64,000 bases of DNA from SZUA-36 sp963749115 (GTDB lineage: Bacteria > Pseudomonadota > Gammaproteobacteria > Xanthomonadales > SZUA-36). The notes below the pieces were generated by a model. The model searched no databases and had not been told where the DNA came from. It saw only the letters and a program-made list of their open reading frames with translations. Below, in pieces: positions 43,571 through 51,468 of this stretch (the stretch's first letter is position 1; every line of letters starts with the position of its first letter). The stretch lies in the NCBI GenBank assembly GCA_963749115.1, contig CAVVLP010000006.1, positions 1-64,000 on the forward strand. Direction: 5' to 3'. A program made the translations under genes and the position numbers.

Positions 43571-44815
43571 TCAGGCCCGGCGTTCATTCCAGGGCGCCAC
43601 TTTTAAAAGAAGCAGCATTCCCGGAATCGCGACCAGGGTGCAAACAACAAAAAACTGCGTATAACCGATCGCTTCGATTATGAAACCCGTCGATGCATTG
43701 GCAAATGTTCTGGGTATCGCAATAAAACTGCTGAACAGGGCAAACTGCGTGGCGGTAAAGGCCTTGCTGGTCTCACGCGCCATGTACGCTGTCAGCGCAA
43801 TTGCACCCAGCCCAACGCCCAGGTACTCGCCACTGACCACCAGGAACAAACCCAGCGGGTGATGACCAACCATGCTCAACCAGACATAACCCAGTATGGT
43901 CACCATCTGCACAAAACCAAATACCCAGAGTGCCCGGTTGATACTCAGTTTCAACATGACGATACCACCCAGTATTCCCCCGGCGATGGAAGCCCATAAC
44001 GCCGCTATCTTCGCAATCGAACCTATTTCGGTGCGGCTGAAACCCATATCCAGGTAAAACGGTGTCGCAAGCGCAGTCGCCATGTTATCGCCGAGCTTGT
44101 AAAGAAACATGAACGCGAGAATCGCCAGTCCGGCCTTGATACCCCCGCGTGAAAAAAACTCCTTGAATGGATCGACGACGGCCTCTCTCAGCGTAGCCGG
44201 CGCGAGGGCATCATCACTGACCTCCTTGATGATAAAGGTGGTGATAATACCCACACCCATAAAAGCGGCCGTGACCCAGTAAACCACCGGCCACGGCAGA
44301 ATATCGGAAAGAATCAATGCCAGTGACCCCGGCACCAGCGATGAAAGACGGTAGGCGTTGATAAACAGTGACGTACCCGTGCCCAGTTCGTCATCGGCCA
44401 GCAATTCACGCCGGTAGGCATCGACCACGATATCCTGGCTGGCACCAAACAACGAGACAATGAAAACCGTCACGACAATGGCCTGCAGTGAGGCCGAAGG
44501 GTCAAACTGGCCAAGTGCAGCGATCGAAAAAAGCAATCCAAGCTGCGTAATCAGTGCCCATCCCCGCCGCCTGCCCAAAAAGGGAAGTTTGTAACGGTCC
44601 ATGAAAGGTGACCACAGGAACTTCCAGGTATACGGCAAAGAAACCAGTGCAAACAAGCCAATAGTCGCCAGGTCAATCTCATGGCTCCGCAACCAGGCCG
44701 GTACCAACTGGATCAAAACATAAAGCGGCATACCGGAGGTGAACCCCAGGAAAATACAGCTGACCATCTTGCGGTTAAACAAGATGTCCTGCCAACGCCG
44801 GGGGGCCGTACTCAA
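43571..44815 (-). CDS. ampG: AmpG-like muropeptide permease (MFS)
   Basis: A 414-residue major facilitator with about 12 helices. AmpG imports anhydromuropeptides for wall recycling. Motifs that support this include FTSGMPLYVLIQLVPAWLR at the N-terminus, YTWKFLWSPFMDRYKLPFLGRRRGW, and QDIVVDAYRRELL. Other members of the branch transport small carboxylates, so AmpG is the best but not certain call. A wall-recycling role agrees with anmK elsewhere in the window. The start lies 6 bases after the stop of the exonuclease gene (44822), so the two are co-transcribed. Confidence 0.85.
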   Translation of the reverse strand: MSTAPRRWQDILFNRKMVSCIFLGFTSGMPLYVLIQLVPAWLRSHEIDLATIGLFALVSLPYTWKFLWSPFMDRYKLPFLGRRRGWALITQLGLLFSIAALGQFDPSASLQAIVVTVFIVSLFGASQDIVVDAYRRELLADDELGTGTSLFINAYRLSSLVPGSLALILSDILPWPVVYWVTAAFMGVGIITTFIIKEVSDDALAPATLREAVVDPFKEFFSRGGIKAGLAILAFMFLYKLGDNMATALATPFYLDMGFSRTEIGSIAKIAALWASIAGGILGGIVMLKLSINRALWVFGFVQMVTILGYVWLSMVGHHPLGLFLVVSGEYLGVGLGAIALTAYMARETSKAFTATQFALFSSFIAIPRTFANASTGFIIEAIGYTQFFVVCTLVAIPGMLLLLKVAPWNERRA

Positions 44816-44821
44816 TTTATG

Positions 44822-45604
44822 CTACCTGCCCGCAATGTCGTAGTCGTAGTCAATGGTCAGCGGGGCGTGATCAGAAAAGCGTTCATCCTTGTAAATCTCC
44901 ACCGCCTGTGCCGTCGCCGCTATACCCGGTGTGGCGACATGGTAATCAATACGCCAACCGGTGTTGTTGGCCCAGGCCTGGCCACGGTTGGACCACCAGG
45001 TGTACTGATCTTCGCCGGTTTCCACCTGGCGGAATGTATCAACCATACCGACATGACCAAACAGTTCGTCCATCCATGCGCGTTCCTCCGGCAGAAAACC
45101 GGAATTTTTCTGGTTGCTCCGCCAGTTTTTGATATCAATTTTCTTATGCGCGATATTCCAATCGCCACAGATGATGTACTCACGACCCTCTTCCACCATT
45201 GCCTTGAGTAAGGGTTGCAGATAATCCATGCTCCGGTACTTGATCTGCTGGCGCTCTTCTTTTGACGAACCGGATTGCATGTACAGCGAGATAACACTCA
45301 AGTTACCAAAATCGGCCCTGATCCAACGGCCTTCTTCGTCCATGACATCCCAGCCAATACCAAAATGCATATCATCGGGTTCGTGAGGGGTATAAATGGC
45401 AACGCCGCTGTAACCCTTTTTTTGTGCATCGTGAAAATAACGCCGGTAACCGGCCGGTGAAAACACCGGATCACCTAACTGGTCTTCCTGTGCCTTGGTT
45501 TCCTGGATACACACAACATCCGGTTTCTGCTTTTGCATCCAGTCAAAAAAGCCCTTGCGGGCCGCTGCCCGAATGCCATTGGTATTAACACTGATAATTC
45601 TCAT
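44822..45604 (-). CDS. xthA: Exodeoxyribonuclease III
   Basis: A 260-residue AP endonuclease and 3'-5' exonuclease of base-excision repair. It carries the catalytic phrases CIQETKAQ (metal Glu), CGDWNIAH (Asp/Asn) and FSDHAPLTI (Asp-His). The ATG at 45604 is chosen because the conserved MRIISVNTNGIRAA begins there; an upstream in-frame start would add 56 residues of unlikely sequence. It is divergent from pyrE across about 125 bases, a pairing common in gammaproteobacteria. Confidence 0.93.
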   Translation of the reverse strand: MRIISVNTNGIRAAARKGFFDWMQKQKPDVVCIQETKAQEDQLGDPVFSPAGYRRYFHDAQKKGYSGVAIYTPHEPDDMHFGIGWDVMDEEGRWIRADFGNLSVISLYMQSGSSKEERQQIKYRSMDYLQPLLKAMVEEGREYIICGDWNIAHKKIDIKNWRSNQKNSGFLPEERAWMDELFGHVGMVDTFRQVETGEDQYTWWSNRGQAWANNTGWRIDYHVATPGIAATAQAVEIYKDERFSDHAPLTIDYDYDIAGR

Positions 45605-45729
45605 GCGGTGGAATTCTTCTGTTTTGGGGTGCAGGCAAGCAGCATAACCGCCCTTGGGCATCTTGTCATGACCCGTGCAGAATGCAGCAATATATTGAAG
45701 CTTCGGCGAAGCCGCGAGATACTTCCCCG

Positions 45730-46371
45730 ATGCAAAACTATAAACAACAATTTTTTGAACTGGCCATGACACAGGGCAATCTCAAATTTGGCGAGTTCAC
45801 ACTGAAATCCGGGCGGGTCAGCCCATATTTTTTCAACGCCGGCGGTTTTGATGATGGTCGTAGCCTGGAGATACTATCGAACTGTTATGCGCAGGCTATA
45901 CTCGATTCGGGTGTCGAATTCGACATGCTGTTTGGGCCGGCCTACAAGGGTATCCCGCTGGTCTCGGGTATTGCCATCATGCTCAATGCCGGTCACCGGC
46001 AGAATATCCCGTTTGCCTACAACCGCAAGGAAGCCAAGGATCATGGCGAAGGCGGCACCCTGGTCGGTGCTGAGCTCAAGGGTAATGTTTTGATCACTGA
46101 TGATGTCATATCGGCTGGAACATCGGTACGCGAATCCATCAACTGGATTAAGCAGGCGGGTGCGAACCCCTGCGGAGTTGCAATTGCACTGGACCGTCAG
46201 GAACGCGGTCAGGGTGAAAGATCTGCGGCGCAGGAGGTCGTGAGTGAATTTGGAATACCCGTGATTGCCATTGCGGGTCTCGATGATCTGATCGAGTTTC
46301 TCGAAAGTCAGTCTGTTACAGATATCGACATTGAGGCCATTCGGCGGTATCGTTATACCTATGGAGTATAG
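45730..46371 (+). CDS. pyrE: Orotate phosphoribosyltransferase
   Basis: A 213-residue pyrimidine enzyme converting orotate and PRPP to OMP. The PRPP-binding loop VLITDDVISAGTSVRES and the active-site phrases FTLKSGRVSPYFFNAG and YNRKEAKDHGEGG are complete. The ATG at 45730 is selected from family length. The DUF4124 gene starts 11 bases after its stop. The following step enzyme, pyrF, is at 54520. Confidence 0.96.
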   Translation: MQNYKQQFFELAMTQGNLKFGEFTLKSGRVSPYFFNAGGFDDGRSLEILSNCYAQAILDSGVEFDMLFGPAYKGIPLVSGIAIMLNAGHRQNIPFAYNRKEAKDHGEGGTLVGAELKGNVLITDDVISAGTSVRESINWIKQAGANPCGVAIALDRQERGQGERSAAQEVVSEFGIPVIAIAGLDDLIEFLESQSVTDIDIEAIRRYRYTYGV

Positions 46372-46381
46372 ACCGCATATC

Positions 46382-47041
46382 ATGTCGGAATCCCGTCGCT
46401 GGATGGTGGCAATGCTGATCGCCGGAATAATTAGCCTGTCAGTCACTTCGCTGGCTGCCGATACTTACCGCTGGAAAGACAAGGACGGTAAACCGCACTA
46501 TGGCGCAGCGGTGCCAGCCGAATATGCTGACCAGCCTTATGACATTCTCAATGACGCCGGATTGGTTATTGAACATGTCGAAGACACTTCCCTTCCACTG
46601 GAAGTCATAGCAGAAAAGAAAATCAAAGAAGAAGAGAGCCCATTGATCGCGGAAGAGAAACGGCAGACGCAGTTCGACCGCTTGTTGGTAGTCCGTTACT
46701 CATCAGAAGAAGAGATTTTGAAAGCGCTTGAACTGGAAATCGGCCAATTGGGTTACGATATGAATGTTATTACCCAATCTTCCGACATGACCAACGCCGC
46801 CCTGAGAGAACAGATCAGCCAGGCTGCTGACCGCCAACGGGCCGGCCAGATCGTTAGTGCGGCACAACAGAAGGAAATTGACCAACTTTATGCCAGGCAG
46901 ATCCGGGATAACAAGAGACGCCTGAACATGAGCAAAAGGGAAGACCGGATTCGCGCCCGCTACGAGGCAGAACTTGAACGTTACCGTTACCTGACTTCTG
47001 ACGCCAAAGATATTGATCAGGAACCGACGGATCAAGGTTAA
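46382..47041 (+). CDS. DUF4124-containing exported protein
   Basis: A 219-residue protein with a signal peptide (SVTSLAADTYRW) followed by a DUF4124 segment (TYRWKDKDGKPHYGAAVPAEYA), seen in many periplasmic proteins of gammaproteobacteria. The rest is charged and helical, probably coiled coil (DRQRAGQIVSAAQQKEIDQLYARQIRDNKRR). Function is unknown. Another in-frame ATG at 46361 overlaps pyrE; 46382 is preferred because the signal peptide starts just after it. Confidence 0.75.
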   Translation: MSESRRWMVAMLIAGIISLSVTSLAADTYRWKDKDGKPHYGAAVPAEYADQPYDILNDAGLVIEHVEDTSLPLEVIAEKKIKEEESPLIAEEKRQTQFDRLLVVRYSSEEEILKALELEIGQLGYDMNVITQSSDMTNAALREQISQAADRQRAGQIVSAAQQKEIDQLYARQIRDNKRRLNMSKREDRIRARYEAELERYRYLTSDAKDIDQEPTDQG

Positions 47042-47077
47042 AATTTCAGTGACCCTTAGTTTCGCGATACGGGACTG

Positions 47078-47809
47078 ATGTTTACACGCTGCCCACAATG
47101 TAAAACCGTTCATCCGCTTAGCGCCGCATTGATTTCGCATGCCAGGGGCCTGGTAAAGTGCGGACAATGTGAAAGAACTTTCAGTGCTTTAAGTTTTCTT
47201 TTTGATGAGTGGCCAGCCGGTGAGGCACACCGGCCAGCGAGTGGGCCGGATATGATACTGCCCCTACTCGGGCGCGTCGTCAAAGTCGATGCCGATCATA
47301 CTCCCCGTCAAAGCAATGAACCTGATCCCGTCGATATCAAACCCAGGCAGTGGGCCTGGTCACTGGCGACAGCGTTGCTGGTTCTTTTAACCATTGCCAA
47401 TTTGACCTGGACCTTCCGCGAGCCGTTACTGGATCAGCCACGACTTAGTGCATGGATGAAGCAGGCCGGCTGGTTGCAGGTTGAAGAGACGGGGCTACTG
47501 AAAGATCCGCAACAGATACAACTTGTCAGCCGTGACATGCACACGCACCCGACCCGTTCGGGCATCCTGGTTCTAAGTCTCACCCTGGTAAACCTCGCGC
47601 AGCGCACCCAGGTGTTTCCAGAGCTGGAAATTACCCTGCTGGATGTGGCCAATCAGCCAGTCGCTCAACGACGACTGCAGCCCGAGGACTATTTACGACA
47701 GGGCGCCGATACCAAGGCCGGAATGGCGGCAGAAGTATATTTGCCGGTTTTGCTTGAACTGGGAGACCCCGGCGATCAGGCGGTCGGTTTTGAAATCCGT
47801 TTTCTTTAG
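47078..47809 (+). CDS. Zinc-ribbon membrane protein, DUF3426
   Basis: A 243-residue protein with an MJ0042-type zinc ribbon (CPQCKTVHPL ... CGQCERTFSAL) at 4-35, one membrane helix at about 90-108, and a C-terminal DUF3426 beta domain (LSLTLVNLAQRTQVFPELEITLLD). In gammaproteobacteria it is commonly found between prmA and the dusB-fis region; here prmA and dusB are absent and fis follows directly. Function is unknown. Confidence 0.85.
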   Translation: MFTRCPQCKTVHPLSAALISHARGLVKCGQCERTFSALSFLFDEWPAGEAHRPASGPDMILPLLGRVVKVDADHTPRQSNEPDPVDIKPRQWAWSLATALLVLLTIANLTWTFREPLLDQPRLSAWMKQAGWLQVEETGLLKDPQQIQLVSRDMHTHPTRSGILVLSLTLVNLAQRTQVFPELEITLLDVANQPVAQRRLQPEDYLRQGADTKAGMAAEVYLPVLLELGDPGDQAVGFEIRFL

Positions 47810-47986
47810 CATTTCCGGCTAAAACTCCAATTGGCGTCCGGATTAATCCGGGGGTATCAACCGGTAAACTTTTTTTGAGATGAAAAAATCGCGGCCCAAC
47901 GACAATAATTTAGAGTTTCACCATGCAAATATGTTAGTGTTCACAGAAAGCAAACATCCAATAAATACCGACTACTCGAAGACACC

Positions 47987-48268
47987 ATGAACGCAGATTC
48001 AGCACAAATAATTCCCCTGAGACAGCATGTAAAGATCACCGTTAGCAGATACCTTAAGGACATGGGTAACACCGCGCCTGAAAACCTGTACCAGATCCTG
48101 CTGGCCGAAATCGAACCACCCCTGATCGAAGAAATCCTCAAGCTAACCGGTGGCAACCAGTCACGGGCGGCGGATATGCTCGGCATTACCCGCAATACGC
48201 TACGCACCAAGATACAGCGATATTCCATTAAGATTCCATCGAACAAAATTATCCGGCCACGACGATGA
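47987..48268 (+). CDS. fis: DNA-binding protein Fis
   Basis: A 93-residue nucleoid-associated regulator. The C-terminal helix-turn-helix GGNQSRAADMLGITRNTLRTKIQRY is highly conserved; E. coli Fis has 98 residues. It bends DNA and controls rRNA, recombination and growth-phase genes. The gap before it (47810-47986) presumably holds its own promoter. dusB, normally upstream, is not present. purH follows after 80 bases. Confidence 0.95.
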   Translation: MNADSAQIIPLRQHVKITVSRYLKDMGNTAPENLYQILLAEIEPPLIEEILKLTGGNQSRAADMLGITRNTLRTKIQRYSIKIPSNKIIRPRR

Positions 48269-48348
48269 ACGCGACCATGCCCGAATTTCACCGGGTGTTC
48301 AGCATACAGCCACAAGATTGACCCATTTTTAAATACGCAGAGCCAACA

Positions 48349-49914
48349 ATGCCTTCAACAGAAAAGTACGCGCTGATTAGCGTTTCAGACAAAGCCGGCC
48401 TGGTGGATTTCGCCCGGCAATTACTGGGTCTTGGTTATAGTTTACTCAGTACCGGAGGCACCCAAAAACTGCTGGACCAGGCAGGTATTGCAGTTACCGG
48501 TGTGAGTGAATTTACAGGATTTTCCGAAATCATGGATGGCCGGGTCAAAACCTTGCACCCGCGCATACATGGCGGAATCCTGGGCCGTGCCCAGGACGAA
48601 GCTGTCATGCAAGCCCAGGACATTCCGGCCATTGATCTTGTGATCGTCAATCTGTATCCGTTTGAATCGGTCACTGCAGATGAAAATTGCAGCCTCCGGG
48701 ATGCCATCGAAAACATCGATATTGGCGGCCCTGCAATGGTACGCGCTGCGGCAAAAAATCATACCCGTGTATCGGTTGTGGTTGACCCCGGTGATTATGT
48801 CGAAGTTGCTGACGAGTTGCATACGTTGGGCTCAGTGTCAGCGGGGAAACGATTTACGCTGGCCACCAAGGCGTTTGCCCACACGGCCCGTTATGACGGA
48901 CTGGTTGCCGCCTATCTCAGTCGAAGAAGCGTTGATGGCGGGTTGACCCGTACCCTGCCTGGATACATCACACCACAGTTCCAAAGCAGACAGGAACTCC
49001 GTTATGGTGAAAACCCGCACCAGGCAGCTGGCTTTTATGTGGATTCCGGTGTCGAACCCAGCGGTATTGCTGCCGTCGAGCAACTCCAGGGCAAGGAGCT
49101 TTCCTACAACAACATCAACGATGCTGATGCTGCGCTTGAATGCGTCAACCAGTTCGGCCAGCAACCGGCCTGTGTCATCGTTAAACATGCCAATCCCTGT
49201 GGCGTCGCGCTTGGCGATAGTAACTTCGAGGCTTATCAGAACGCATTTGCGACTGATCCGGTTTCCAGTTTTGGTGGCATCATCGCCTTCAACCAACGGG
49301 TTGACGGCGAAGTCGCCACCGCAATCACGGAAAAGCAATTTGTCGAAGTTGTCATCGCACCTGATTTCAGTGATCGCGCACTTCAGACATTCGCCAACAA
49401 GCCAAATGTTCGCCTGCTGCGTGGCAGCCGTCAGCAGCAAACTGCCCGGCATATGCATTATCAGCGGGTATCGGGTGGCTTGCTGGTACAACAAAAAGAC
49501 GCCGACCGCGTCAACAGAACGGATTGCACCTGTGTCAGTGATAGACAGCCAACGGAACAGGAATGGCTGGATATGTTGTTTGCCTGGAAAGTTGCACGGA
49601 TGGCCAAGTCCAACGCCATTGTATATGCTGCCGGGGGTTGCACTCTCGGTGTGGGAGCCGGTCAGATGAGCCGTGTAGACTCCGCCCGTATCGCACGTTG
49701 GAAAGCTACAGACGCCGGACTCGATCTTGTTGGTGCAGTGATGGCGTCTGACGCATTTTTCCCGTTCAGAGATGGAATCGATACCGCTGCCGAGGCCGGT
49801 ATCAAGGCCGTCATCCAACCGGGAGGTTCGATGCGTGATGATGAGGTTATCGACGCTGCCAATGAGCACGGGTTGGCAATGGTGTTTACCGGTGTGCGCC
49901 ATTTCCGGCACTAA
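48349..49914 (+). CDS. purH: AICAR transformylase / IMP cyclohydrolase
   Basis: A 521-residue bifunctional enzyme for the last two steps of IMP synthesis. The N-terminal cyclohydrolase (MGS fold) shows ALISVSDKAGLVDFA and MDGRVKTLHPRIHGG; the transformylase carries KHANPCGVALG with its catalytic Lys-His pair and TDPVSSFGG. Length matches the family. It is followed by a stem-loop and a short repeat before purD. Confidence 0.97.
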   Translation: MPSTEKYALISVSDKAGLVDFARQLLGLGYSLLSTGGTQKLLDQAGIAVTGVSEFTGFSEIMDGRVKTLHPRIHGGILGRAQDEAVMQAQDIPAIDLVIVNLYPFESVTADENCSLRDAIENIDIGGPAMVRAAAKNHTRVSVVVDPGDYVEVADELHTLGSVSAGKRFTLATKAFAHTARYDGLVAAYLSRRSVDGGLTRTLPGYITPQFQSRQELRYGENPHQAAGFYVDSGVEPSGIAAVEQLQGKELSYNNINDADAALECVNQFGQQPACVIVKHANPCGVALGDSNFEAYQNAFATDPVSSFGGIIAFNQRVDGEVATAITEKQFVEVVIAPDFSDRALQTFANKPNVRLLRGSRQQQTARHMHYQRVSGGLLVQQKDADRVNRTDCTCVSDRQPTEQEWLDMLFAWKVARMAKSNAIVYAAGGCTLGVGAGQMSRVDSARIARWKATDAGLDLVGAVMASDAFFPFRDGIDTAAEAGIKAVIQPGGSMRDDEVIDAANEHGLAMVFTGVRHFRH

Positions 49915-49922
49915 TGAGTTTA

Positions 49923-49948
49923 CTGTGAGCCGATTTGACCGCTCACAG
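49923..49948. other. Stem-loop after purH
   Basis: Perfect 8-base arms ctgtgagc (49923-49930) and gctcacag (49941-49948) with a 10-base loop begin nine bases after the purH stop. There is no T-run, so it may stabilise the 3' end rather than terminate. Confidence 0.5.
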
Positions 49949-49953
49949 ATCAA

Positions 49954-50120
49954 CTAGGAGCCTGTCAGATTTAACATGATCTACTACGAAGAATCCGAGT
50001 TTGGCCAGATTTTCCATTCTTTTTCGTTTAATAGCGATGCTATTTGCCTCAAAAGACCGAAAAATCTGACTCAAATCGGTTTTTTCTCGCTACGATCGGT
50101 CAAACCCGACAGGCTCCTAG
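49954..50120. mobile_element. MITE-like element with 13-base terminal inverted repeats
   Basis: Perfect terminal inverted repeats ctaggagcctgtc (49954-49966) and gacaggctcctag (50108-50120) bound a 167-base element with no coding capacity. Internal phrases (cagattt / aaatctg) extend the symmetry. It lies between purH and purD, 38 bases before the purD ATG, and may affect purD expression. A full-length partner transposon is not in the window. Confidence 0.7.
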
Positions 50121-50158
50121 GTTAAAGAGCAGAATATTTCAGGATTTTGGGCCGTTCA

Positions 50159-51463
50159 ATGAAAGTACTAATTATCGGAAGTGGTGGCCGTGAACATGCA
50201 CTGGCATGGCGGGTTGCACAATCAGCGCAGGTAGAGAACGTCTATGTTGCACCTGGCAACGCGGGTAGCGCGCTCGAAGCAAACGTGGAGAACGTGGCAT
50301 TGGCCATCGATGACATAGATGCCCTGATCGATTTTGCCCGGAAGCGGCATATCGGCTTGACCATCGTCGGCCCCGAGGCACCATTGGTCGCGGGCATCGT
50401 TGACCGTTTTTCGGCAGCCGGTTTAGCCTGTTTCGGCCCCTCTGCTGCGGCTGCCCAGCTCGAAGGTTCAAAGGCCTTTGCCAAGGACTTCATGGCCCGT
50501 CACGGTATTCCCACCGCGGCCTATGGAAATTTCACCGATATCGATGAGGCGGTGGCCTTTATCCATCAACATGGCGCACCCATCGTTGTCAAGGCGGACG
50601 GTCTTGCTGCAGGTAAAGGGGTTATCATCGCCCACACCTTGGAAGAGGCGGAAACCGCAGTTAAAGACATGCTGGCAGATAACGTATTTGGTGAGGCCGG
50701 ACATCGCGTAATCGTTGAGGAATTTCTTACCGGCGAGGAAGCCAGTTTCATCGTTATGGCGGATGGCGAGCATGTACTTCCACTGGCTACCAGCCAGGAC
50801 CACAAGGCGCGGGATGAAGGTGATCTTGGCCCCAATACCGGCGGTATGGGTGCCTATTCACCCGCACCGGTGATCAGTGATGAGTTGCATAAAACAGCCA
50901 TGGAAACGGTTATTTATCCAACCATCCGGGGTATGGCCGCGCAAGGTATGCCTTTTACCGGCTTTCTGTACGCCGGCCTGATGGTTTCACCTGAAGGTGA
51001 AACCAAGGTCCTCGAATTTAACGTTCGTTTTGGCGATCCCGAAACCCAGCCTATCATGATGCGCTTACAATCCGATCTGGCAGAACTTTGTCTTGCTGCT
51101 GTTAATGGAAAGCTTCACCAGGTGGATGTGGAATGGGATCCACGACCTGCCCTGGGTGTGGTCATGGCGGCAGGTGGCTATCCCGACAGTTATTCAAAAG
51201 GTCATCTGATTTCAGGTCTGGATGTCGCAAACCAGGTCGAAACCCGCGTTTTCCACGCCGGTACCGATTTGCTCAATGGCCAGATCGTTACCTCCGGCGG
51301 AAGGGTATTATGTGTTTGCGCAATGGCCGACACCGTACTTGATGCAGCGGCAGCGGCCTATTCCGGTTGCGAAAAAATTTATTGGGATGGTGCCTTTTAC
51401 AGACGTGATATCGGCTACCGTGCTATCGCGAGGGAACGGTCGGCAAGTGTTAGCGAGACCTGA
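50159..51463 (+). CDS. purD: Phosphoribosylamine-glycine ligase
   Basis: A 434-residue ATP-grasp enzyme that joins phosphoribosylamine and glycine to GAR in purine synthesis. Motifs MKVLIIGSGGREHALAW at the start, QDHKARDEGDLGPNTGGMGAYSP and LEFNVRFGDPETQ are present. The ATG at 50159 is preferred to an upstream TTG because the Rossmann-like strand starts there. The purH-purD order is conserved, here with a MITE-like insertion between the genes. Confidence 0.96.
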   Translation: MKVLIIGSGGREHALAWRVAQSAQVENVYVAPGNAGSALEANVENVALAIDDIDALIDFARKRHIGLTIVGPEAPLVAGIVDRFSAAGLACFGPSAAAAQLEGSKAFAKDFMARHGIPTAAYGNFTDIDEAVAFIHQHGAPIVVKADGLAAGKGVIIAHTLEEAETAVKDMLADNVFGEAGHRVIVEEFLTGEEASFIVMADGEHVLPLATSQDHKARDEGDLGPNTGGMGAYSPAPVISDELHKTAMETVIYPTIRGMAAQGMPFTGFLYAGLMVSPEGETKVLEFNVRFGDPETQPIMMRLQSDLAELCLAAVNGKLHQVDVEWDPRPALGVVMAAGGYPDSYSKGHLISGLDVANQVETRVFHAGTDLLNGQIVTSGGRVLCVCAMADTVLDAAAAAYSGCEKIYWDGAFYRRDIGYRAIARERSASVSET

Positions 51464-51468
51464 AGAGC

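Noticed and set aside
48838..49953. A 371-codon open frame opposite purH
   Set aside because: It is antisense to a strongly conserved gene and has no recognisable domain or ribosome-binding site.
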